A stretch of 64,000 bases of DNA, from NCBI GenBank assembly GCA_030524745.1, contig JAUNGC010000002.1, positions 83,207 through 147,206 of the forward strand, written 5' to 3'. This document shows, in pieces, positions 53,687 to 61,900 of the stretch. The position numbers were made by a program, and so were the translations under genes. How positions within the stretch are numbered: the first letter of the stretch is position 1; each line of letters opens with the position of its first letter. Under the pieces are notes generated by a model that made no database searches, was not told where the DNA came from, and saw only the letters and a program-made list of their open reading frames with translations. Source of the DNA: Eubacteriales bacterium (GTDB lineage: Bacteria; Bacillota; Clostridia; Lachnospirales; Lachnospiraceae).

Positions 53687-55552
53687 TCAGCGGCAGGCCG
53701 AACCGTTACGGGCGGCTAACAGGACGACCAGGCAGGACCCGACATTATGTACCAGAGCGCCTGTCGTCGGAGTGAGGATGCCCAGCATGGAACAGGCGAC
53801 CGCAGCAAAGTTGATGCACATGGAGAGCGTAATGCTCAGGCGGATGGTAGCCACAGTGGCATTGGATAACCGTTTCAGGTATGGAATTTTGGAAATATCG
53901 TCGCTCATAAGGGCGATATCCGCCGCGTCCACGGCGATATCGCTTCCCATGCTCCCCATCGCCACGCCGACGTCGGCAGTTTTTAAGGCGGGAGCGTCGT
54001 TGACTCCGTCGCCGATCATACATACCCGGCTTCCCTGCGCGCGCATTTCGGAAATGCACCGGACTTTTTCTTCCGGCAGTAAGCCGGCGTTTACCCTGGT
54101 AATGCCGCACTGTCCGGCAAAATACGAAGCGGTCCTCTGGTTATCTCCTGTCAGCAGAACGGTGGAGACGCCCATCGCGGACAGGCTGTTTGGCACGCTC
54201 TTTGCCTGGGGCCGCAGTACGTCTGATAAGGCGAGCAGGCCCAGACAGGAACTGCCGTCTGCAACGATCACGGAAGCCTTTCCCTGGGCATGCTTTTTTT
54301 CCAGTTCTTCCGTGACCTCTGCCGGAATGGCGATGTTGTTTTGCCGGATGAACGTTTCATTGCCGCAATAGAATTTCTTTCCGGATATTTCAGCGCAAAT
54401 TCCTCTTCCGCTTTGCATCCGGAAGGCGGAAGCTTCCGGCGGTTCAATGCCCTGTTCCCTTGCATATGCCGTGATTGCTCTTCCCAGCGGATGTTCGCTT
54501 TTGGACTCGGCCGATGCCGATAAAACGAGCAGATCGTGGGCGTCCATATTTGGATGAAAAGAAAGGATATCGCTGACCACGGGCTTTCCGTAAGTCAGGG
54601 TTCCCGTTTTATCGAAAGCGATTGTGTCGACTTTTCCCATCTTTTCAAGCGCCTCGCCGGATTTAATAATCACGCCCCGCTTTGTCGCCTGCCCGATCGC
54701 GGCCATAACCGCAGTTGGCGTGGCCAGCACCAGCGCGCAGGGACAAAAAACAACCAGAACGGTTACCGCCCGCACGATATCCTGCGTCGCCAGACCCGTA
54801 ATGACGGCAAGGAGCAGAGCGGCGGGGACGAGAAAACTCGCCCATTTGTCCGCAATTCTCTGTATGGGAGCCTGTTTGCTTTCCGCGTCCTGTACCATCC
54901 GGATCAGTTTCTGAAGGGAACTGTCTTCCCCTGTTTTGACCGCTTTCATATCGAACGCGCCGAAGCGGTTGATCGTTCCGCAGAATACTTCGTCTCCGGC
55001 GGACTTATCAACCGGAAGAGATTCTCCCGTCATGACGGACTGGTCAACGGAGGTTTCCCCGCTGATGATGACGCCGTCCGCCGGAATCGCTTCGCCGGGC
55101 AGAACCCGCAGGATATCGCCCGGCCGGATTTGTTTGGCTTCAATCATTTCCTCTTTGCCGGAAGAGATTCTTCTTCCTCTGGAAGGCGTAAGGCAGAGCA
55201 GGTTTTTTAACCCTTTTTTAGCGCGGTTGGCGGTCATGTCCTCCAGGATTGCGCCGATTTCCATGATGAAAGCGACCTCTCCGGCAGCAAACAGATCGCC
55301 GATGATAATCGCCGCAACCATGGCGATACTGATCAGTAAAGCGGAGGAAATTTTGCTGATTCCCTTAAGATGTATGATTCTCCATACGGAAAGATAGATT
55401 AAAGGAACGCCGCAGATAACGACGCTGATCCATGCGGGATCAAAGGGCAGCGCAATATCCGTTCCGGATACTGCGAAACTCAGAATGAGAAAGATACCGC
55501 CTGCAGCCGTCATGGGCAGACCTGCCAGAAAATCATTGATTCGTTTTATCAT
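53687..55552 (-). CDS. Heavy-metal P1B-type ATPase with CPC motif
   Basis: A 621-residue P1B ATPase without an N-terminal metal-binding domain. The metal-site CPC is at 270-272 (VVFCPCALVLATPTAV), phosphorylation Asp314 (FDKTGTLT), TGES at 175-178, SEHPLG for the nucleotide pocket and GDGVNDAPAL for the hinge. This class exports Zn, Cd, Cu or similar soft metals; the helices do not settle which. The start at 55552 follows GAGG by 9 bases. Divergent from a TetR regulator; a palindrome sits on its promoter. Confidence 0.92.
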   Translation of the reverse strand: MIKRINDFLAGLPMTAAGGIFLILSFAVSGTDIALPFDPAWISVVICGVPLIYLSVWRIIHLKGISKISSALLISIAMVAAIIIGDLFAAGEVAFIMEIGAILEDMTANRAKKGLKNLLCLTPSRGRRISSGKEEMIEAKQIRPGDILRVLPGEAIPADGVIISGETSVDQSVMTGESLPVDKSAGDEVFCGTINRFGAFDMKAVKTGEDSSLQKLIRMVQDAESKQAPIQRIADKWASFLVPAALLLAVITGLATQDIVRAVTVLVVFCPCALVLATPTAVMAAIGQATKRGVIIKSGEALEKMGKVDTIAFDKTGTLTYGKPVVSDILSFHPNMDAHDLLVLSASAESKSEHPLGRAITAYAREQGIEPPEASAFRMQSGRGICAEISGKKFYCGNETFIRQNNIAIPAEVTEELEKKHAQGKASVIVADGSSCLGLLALSDVLRPQAKSVPNSLSAMGVSTVLLTGDNQRTASYFAGQCGITRVNAGLLPEEKVRCISEMRAQGSRVCMIGDGVNDAPALKTADVGVAMGSMGSDIAVDAADIALMSDDISKIPYLKRLSNATVATIRLSITLSMCINFAAVACSMLGILTPTTGALVHNVGSCLVVLLAARNGSACR

Positions 55553-55625
55553 TTTCTTTTTCCTCTTTTCGAAATGGCCGTTCCCTGTTGACAGCCCTTG
55601 AAAGGAACGGTACAATTCATATGTT

Positions 55626-55675
55626 ACAAAACATTTTGTTCGTTTATATTGTAGCAATTGTGAGAAGCATTGCAA
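55626..55675 (-). promoter_or_regulatory. Metal ATPase promoter with palindromic operator
   Basis: On the minus strand TTGCAA (55675-55670), 16 bp, TACAAT (55653-55648). ACAAAACATTTTGT (55626-55639), with arms ACAAAA/TTTTGT, lies at the expected transcription start. The TetR protein encoded at 55744 is the natural candidate to bind it. Confidence 0.55.
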
Positions 55676-55743
55676 GAATTAAAAAAGCCTTTCTGTTCCA
55701 TACGGGACATTTTGGCAAAAATGTCCGGAAAGAGAGGGCGGTT

Positions 55744-56313
55744 ATGGACAGACGGCAGCAAAAAACGAGACGGGCGATTTTTGAGGCGTTCGGCAGCCTG
55801 TTGGAAAGAAAAAATTTCGGGAACATTACGGTGCAGGAGATTATAGACGGAGCGAATGTGGGAAGAAGCACTTTTTACGCGCATTTTGAGACGAAGGAGG
55901 ATTTGCTCAAAGCGATGTGCACCGATATCTTTCAACATGTATTTTCGGAAGATCTGAAGAAGGAAAGCAGCCATGATTTTTCCCATACGGACTACAATTT
56001 TGAAAAAGAGATCACGCATATCCTGTATCATCTGCAGGATAACAGAAGGAACCTGAAGGGGCTTTTTTCCTGTGAAAGCGGAGAACTTTTTATGCGTTAT
56101 TTTAAGGGCTACCTGCAGGAGATGTTTTTGGCGCACATCGACGGGACGCGCTGTCAGGCGCCGGCGGAGTATGTTTTGAATATGACGGTATGCAGCTTTG
56201 CGGAAACGGTGCGGTGGTGGATTGCGGAGGAGAAGGAATATACGCCGGAGAAAATCACAGCCTGTTTTATGGAATTTATCAACGGTACGAAAGCGGGGAA
56301 GATTGTATCATGA
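55744..56313 (+). CDS. TetR/AcrR family regulator
   Basis: A 189-residue TetR-type regulator. HTH at about 5-50: RRAIFEAFGSLLERKNFGNITVQEIIDGANVGRSTFYAHFETKEDLL. The C-terminal domain (TetR_C_33-like) contains a DRRQ-type start and ends TACFMEFINGTK-like. GAGAGGGCGG precedes ATG 55744. Divergent from the metal ATPase gene and coupled by ATGA to the large LuxR-type regulator. Its ligand is unknown; metal or a drug are both possible. Confidence 0.9.
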   Translation: MDRRQQKTRRAIFEAFGSLLERKNFGNITVQEIIDGANVGRSTFYAHFETKEDLLKAMCTDIFQHVFSEDLKKESSHDFSHTDYNFEKEITHILYHLQDNRRNLKGLFSCESGELFMRYFKGYLQEMFLAHIDGTRCQAPAEYVLNMTVCSFAETVRWWIAEEKEYTPEKITACFMEFINGTKAGKIVS

Positions 56314-58697
56314 GGCATGAACTGGAGAAGGATTATATCTGTCCGGCGGAAGCCTGGAAGAAGTTGAAACTGGCAAAGAATGCCGGGAGCACGGTATATA
56401 TTTACGGAGCCACCGGCTTTGGAAAAACAGAATTGGCGCTGCAGTTTCTGAAAGGGAAAAAGTACATATATCTCACCTGCCAGAACGGGGGACCGGACCT
56501 GTCCCTTGTGCCGGGAGAAAAGCAGAGCAATGATAAGCCGGCTTTGCCGGTTGTGATAGATGATATTCAGTTTCTGGACGCGGAAGAAATCCGCCGGGAA
56601 GTGATCGCGCTCATGGATCGCAGCGATATATGGCTGCTGCTGTTGGGACGCGGCAGAAGACCGTTGTGGCTGGCTCCCGCCTATTTGAAGGACGGTTTTT
56701 TTGTCATCGGCGAAGAGGATCTGCAGATCAGGATGGACGAGGTGCAGGCTTTTTTTAGAAAGAAGGAAATCGACGTACCGCAGGAGGCGATCGGGAGAAT
56801 CTGCACCCGGGGAAGTGGAAACGCTTATGTGATCCGCTATCTGGCCAGAAAGCTTCTGGAAGGCAGGGAATTTGACGGGGAACTTGAGGAGGAAACCGAG
56901 AGAGTTCTGGAACATTATCTGGAAAATTCGGTTCTGGTACAGTGGGATCCGGAACTGCTGGATTTTCTGATGCAGGTCAGCGTGGTGGATTCCTTTCAGG
57001 CGGAACTGGCGGAAATGATCACCGGGAGCCATTATGTCGCGGCCCAGATCGAGAAGGCCTGCATGATCGGAAACTTTCTTTCCGAGAAGAACGGAATTTA
57101 TACGCTGCGCCCGGTTCTGCGGACGACTTTATATGAACGGATGGAGCGCATATACGGAAGCGAACGGGTGCGGGAATGCTGTTATAATGCGGGACTGTAT
57201 TATGAAATACATGACCGGATTACGGAAGCGCTTGCCATGTATGAGAAATGCGGCAACAGAAGCCGGATAAAAGAGTTACTCATCAGCAATGCGAGGAGAA
57301 ATCCGGGAAACGGACACTATTTTGAACTGCGGAAGTTTTATCTGGGACTTGAGGAAAAAGAAATCGAGAACAGCATTATTCTGATGACGGGAATGAGCAT
57401 GCTGTATTCCCTGCTTTTACAGCCGGAGGAAAGCGAGGCCTGGTATAACAAACTGAAAATATATGAGCAGAAGGCGAAAGGCGGGGAAAAGAGGGAAGCG
57501 CTGCGCCGGCTGGTCTATTTGGACATCGCGCTGCCGCAGCGGGGCATACGGGATATCATTCAGGTGGTGAAGAAGGTTCCGGCCCTGCTGTTTGATAAGG
57601 GAATTTCGCTTCCGGAATTTTCGGTTACCAGCAATCTTCCGTCCACGATGAACGGCGGGAAGGATTTCTGCGAATGGAGCCGTCACGACAGGGAACTGGC
57701 GGCGTCCATCGGCAAACTGATGGAAAAGGTGCTGGGAAGATACGGAAAAGGACTTGTCCCGGTGGCATTGGGAGAAAGTCTGTATGAAAAGGGCGGGGAT
57801 ACTTACGAAGTGCTCTCCCTCTTATCCCGCAGCCAGATGGAGGCGGAGGCGGGCGGCATGCCGGAAATTGCCTTTGCCAGCGTGGGAATTCAGGTGCGGC
57901 TCAATCTTTTGCATGGCTATGAGGAGACGGCCGTTTCGCTGCTGGATTCCTTTGAGACGAGGGTGAAAGAACAGAATGTGACGCAGATTCTGCCGAATCT
58001 GAGAGCATTACGTTGCCGTCTGGCTTTGCTTGCCGGAGACAGCGCGGCGGTGCAGGAGTGGCTCAGGGAGGCGCCGGCTGAAGAAAAGGAGTTTTTCGTT
58101 CTGGAGCGGTACCGTTATCTGACCAAGGTGCGGTGTTACCTTTTTTCGGGCGACTATTTAAAGGCCTGCGCGCTTTTGGAAAAGCTGCGCTATTATGCGG
58201 AACAGTATGAACGCAATTATATCCGCATGGAGACCGGGATGCTGCAGGCGATCGCATGGTACAGGATGGGTAAAGCGGAGTGGAAGGATGTCTTTTCGGA
58301 TGCGCTCAAATGCGCCGGAAGCTATCAGTTTCTGCGTCTGTTCAGCGAAGAAGGCGCCGCTGTTCTGCCGCTTCTGGAGCAGGTGAAAAAAGAATGGAAG
58401 GCCGGCAACGGCGCAGAGAAGAAATGGTTTTTGCGCCTGCTGGAAGAGTGCAGAAAAGTTGCGGTTCGTTATCCGGTTTATTTAAAAAGACAGATCGCGG
58501 AACTGCCGGATTTTACGGAAAATGCGCTGGCAGTCCTGCGGCTGCAGGCAGACGGGCTTTCCGCCGGAGAGATCGCTGCGCGCCTTGGCTTAAAACCGGA
58601 GACAGTGCGGTATCATATCAAGCAGAACTACAGAAAACTGGGGGTGTCAGGCAAGGCGGACGCGGTATTGGCCGCAAGAAATCTCCGGATTCTGTAA
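56310..58697 (+). CDS. Large MalT-like LuxR family regulator
   Basis: A 795-residue regulator of the MalT/STAND type. N-terminal NTPase with P-loop GATGFGKT (33-40) and Walker B-like LPVVIDDIQFLDAEEI, a winged-helix and helical TPR-like middle (about 270-720), and a C-terminal LuxR HTH (LQADGLSAGEIAARLGLKPETVRYHIKQNYRKLGV). ATP-dependent oligomerisation upon ligand binding is the known mode of the family. The ATG overlaps the TetR stop by 4 bp. The target is unknown: the metal ATPase gene or the adjacent surface-protein gene are candidates by position. Confidence 0.9.
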   Translation: MRHELEKDYICPAEAWKKLKLAKNAGSTVYIYGATGFGKTELALQFLKGKKYIYLTCQNGGPDLSLVPGEKQSNDKPALPVVIDDIQFLDAEEIRREVIALMDRSDIWLLLLGRGRRPLWLAPAYLKDGFFVIGEEDLQIRMDEVQAFFRKKEIDVPQEAIGRICTRGSGNAYVIRYLARKLLEGREFDGELEEETERVLEHYLENSVLVQWDPELLDFLMQVSVVDSFQAELAEMITGSHYVAAQIEKACMIGNFLSEKNGIYTLRPVLRTTLYERMERIYGSERVRECCYNAGLYYEIHDRITEALAMYEKCGNRSRIKELLISNARRNPGNGHYFELRKFYLGLEEKEIENSIILMTGMSMLYSLLLQPEESEAWYNKLKIYEQKAKGGEKREALRRLVYLDIALPQRGIRDIIQVVKKVPALLFDKGISLPEFSVTSNLPSTMNGGKDFCEWSRHDRELAASIGKLMEKVLGRYGKGLVPVALGESLYEKGGDTYEVLSLLSRSQMEAEAGGMPEIAFASVGIQVRLNLLHGYEETAVSLLDSFETRVKEQNVTQILPNLRALRCRLALLAGDSAAVQEWLREAPAEEKEFFVLERYRYLTKVRCYLFSGDYLKACALLEKLRYYAEQYERNYIRMETGMLQAIAWYRMGKAEWKDVFSDALKCAGSYQFLRLFSEEGAAVLPLLEQVKKEWKAGNGAEKKWFLRLLEECRKVAVRYPVYLKRQIAELPDFTENALAVLRLQADGLSAGEIAARLGLKPETVRYHIKQNYRKLGVSGKADAVLAARNLRIL

Positions 58698-58729
58698 GAA
58701 TTATTCATAAAATGATATACGGAAAGGAA

Positions 58730-58776
58730 TCAGAGGGCGCCGGGAAATTGAACCGCGCCCTCTGAAACATTTTTAA
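58730..58776 (+). terminator. Intrinsic terminator of the TetR-LuxR operon
   Basis: TCAGAGGGCGC (58730-58740) pairs perfectly with GCGCCCTCTGA (58755-58765), followed by five T. Confidence 0.88.
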
Positions 58777-58788
58777 AAACATGACGGG

Positions 58789-58817
58789 ACTACCCGAACG
58801 GGGAGTTCTATTTTTTT
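58789..58817 (+). terminator. Second hairpin with T-tract upstream of the surface gene
   Basis: ACTACCC (58789-58795) with GGGGAGT (58800-58806), loop GAAC, one A-G mismatch, then a run of seven T. It is a back-up terminator, or an attenuator if the surface gene is read from upstream. A TAAAAT at 58831-58836 is the only candidate -10 for the surface gene. Confidence 0.5.
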
Positions 58818-58909
58818 AGGCAAAATGCTAAAATACAGAGAATAGTTAGATAAAAATATCGTGCATTTCGGGATGTTTTTTATTATGCAAGGCAAACGGA
58901 GGAAATGAG

Positions 58910-61900
58910 ATGAAAAAGCAATGGAAATACCGGCTTCTGTCAGGAATTCTGACGGTATGCCTGGTTCTGGGGCAGGGCATTGCGCCGATACCGGCGTACG
59001 CGCAAGGCGTGTCTGCCGGCGGAGAGGCTGACTGCCCTCACCATATCCATGATACGGAATGCGGTTATACCGAAGGGACGCCCTGTGCCCACCAGCACAC
59101 TGCGGACTGCTATATTTCTGTGGAAAGCTGCGTTCACCGGCATACGGAGGCATGCTATCCGAAGGGGGACGTTTCAGACAACGACATAACCCAGGCGGAT
59201 CAAGAGCCGACTGCGTGTACGCATGCGTGCAGCGAGGAAAGCGGCTGCATTACAAAGGAACCAAACTGCAGACATGCGCATGACGGCGAGTGCGGCTATA
59301 CCGAAGGAACGCCTTGTACCTTTGATCCGGCAGACTGTGAAATCTGTAACCCTGCGGAGGAAGGAGACGATACGGAACCCGAAATGCAGGAACAATGCTC
59401 TTGTGTTACGCACTGTACAGAGGAACAGATCAATACGGCCTGCCCGGTCTGCAGCAAAACAGACGCGGACCTGACTGCCTGCAAGGGAGAGCCTGCAGAG
59501 GATGTTCTGCCGGATGCGGTCAGAGAGGTGCAGGCGCTGATCGACGCGCTGCCTGACATAGACGCTATTACTGTGGAAAACGCGGAGAGCGTCGGCAAAC
59601 TGCTTGACGAAATCGATGCGGCAAAGGCAAAACTGACGGATGCGGAACTGGAATTGCTGGATCTTACCCGCTATATCGCGGCGGCAAATGCGCTCGGGGG
59701 ACTGGACAGGCCGATGCTGCTGGCGGATCCTGTGCCGGTTACGACCTGGGGCGGCCTGATGGAGGCGATCAGCCGAAGCAGCGGTACGCAGGATAATCCG
59801 GAGACCATCTATGTATCCGGGAAGATTACGGCGACCGCCAGACTTACGGTCAGTGCCGGGAAGTACGTCAAAATCGTGGGCGTCGACGGTGGGGACGGAG
59901 AAAAGTGCACCATTACCCGGGACGACAGTTTCACGAGTGGAAGCAGTATCAGCAGAGGAGCGAACTTTTTTCGCGTACAGGGCTATCTGGAACTGGAAAA
60001 TGTCGTGCTGGACGGAAACGGGACGGGGACGCCCGGAAAATATAAAAGCCTGATTTACGTAGACGGGGACAATACGAACAACGCAACGGCGGTTCTGGGA
60101 GAGGGCGCGGTCCTGAGAAATAACGATGATTCTGCCGTTACGGTTAAGGATGCCGCTACTGAGCCTCAGGCGGCTACATTTATCATGCAGGAAGGCTCGG
60201 AAATTTACGGGAATGTTTCCGAGAAAGGCGCAGCGGTCTGGCTTGCCAACTACGGTTTTGCAAGTTTTATCATGAACGGCGGTACGATCCGGAATAATGA
60301 AGCGATCAGCAGCGCAGAGAATTATTCGGGAGGAGCGGCAATCTTTGGTACGGCACAGGGGAAAATTTGTATCAACGGCGGGCAGATTGTGAATAACCTC
60401 ACGACTGATACAAGCAGCGGCGGTGCGATTCGTCTGAATGTTAATACACCGGCAAATACAGAACTGATTATGACTGGCGGTGAAATCAGCGGCAATACGA
60501 TGACGAACGAGAACGGTCTGGGCGGCGGAATCTGTACTAACGCAACGGTCACCATAACGGGAGGCGCGATACAGAACAACAGCGCGGGAACGGGACAAAA
60601 CGTGTATGTGAATGGCGGAAGCCTTACCATCGGCGGCGATGCAAACATCCCGGATGGCCTTTTCATGGAGTTGTACAATGGCACGAAAGAGAAAGCGAAG
60701 TTTTATATCACTTCCGCTTTAAACCATACGACGGAAATTGAAGGACTGACGACAACGCCTTCGGAAGGGCGCGTTGTGGCGCGCGGGACGGACGCCCATA
60801 CCGTCACCGCAGAAGATTGTGCGAAGCTGTCCTATACCTATGGAGATATGTCGCTGGTTCTGGATGAAGAAAACAACCAGATCGTGCTGGGGTATCCGGC
60901 GGAAACCGTACAGGTGACCTTTGATAAAGTGGTGACCAGCTATAATACGACCTATCGGATTTATGGAAACGGCATTCCTCTGATTATAAAAGAAGGTACC
61001 AGCGGAAGCAGCTATACGGTGATTTATGTGGACAGCGACGGCGATGGAGCGGTTACGGATGCGGATATCTGGGCGCCGGAGGGATTGAACCGGACTGCGG
61101 CAGGCAATCGATATGACACCTGCTATATTTTCGGCGGCGGCAAGGACGCCCCTCTGGAAGCGGATACCAGCGTCACCATGCTGAGCGGAAAGGTGACGTC
61201 GATTTTTGGCGGCAGTTACAGCTCCACGGTGGACGGAAGTACAAAGGTCGTGATTCACGGCGGTACGGTCGGAAGCCTGTCGAACGAGTATGGAAGCGTT
61301 TACGGCGCGGGACAGCTTGCGTCCAGCCGGGTGACAGGCGACACACAGGTCATCATGGACGGCGGAACCGTGGGGAACAGCGTTTTTGGCGGCGGTGATG
61401 AGGGAATAGTCGGCGGAAATACCAGCGTGACGGTGACCGGCGGCGAAGTGGGCGGTCATATCGTTGGCGGCAGCTGCGGATCTTCCGGCGGCACTTCCGG
61501 AGGCGAGATCGGCGGAAGAACGAAGGTTGTTTTCGGAGGTACGGCAGTCGCATATGATATTATGGGCGGCAGCTATTACTGCGGCACGGTAGGGGGAGAT
61601 GCAGACCTCACCATTACCGGCGGCACGATAAAGGAAAACGTTTATGGCAGCGGCTATGAGGGAAAGGTGATTGGCAATGTAACAATTTCCATTACCGGCG
61701 GCACTGTATGCGATGGAGGGAGCAGACCGGTGAAAGGTGTCTACGGCACGAGTTATCGTCCGGGCAATTCGATTGCGGTCGGCGGAAATGTATCTGTGAG
61801 CATAAAGAATGCTTCCGTGCTGGGCTGTGTTCAGGCAAAAGGATGTTTTGATGTCGCCGGGAGCGTTTCATTGACGGTGGGCGGCACTGCCCGGATCGGA

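Noticed and set aside
59174-60598. 474-codon open frame on the minus strand inside the surface protein gene
   Set aside because: It is antisense to a 5 kb plus-strand frame that has a ribosome site, signal peptide and recognisable domains. The high GC third position of the sense gene keeps the opposite frame open.
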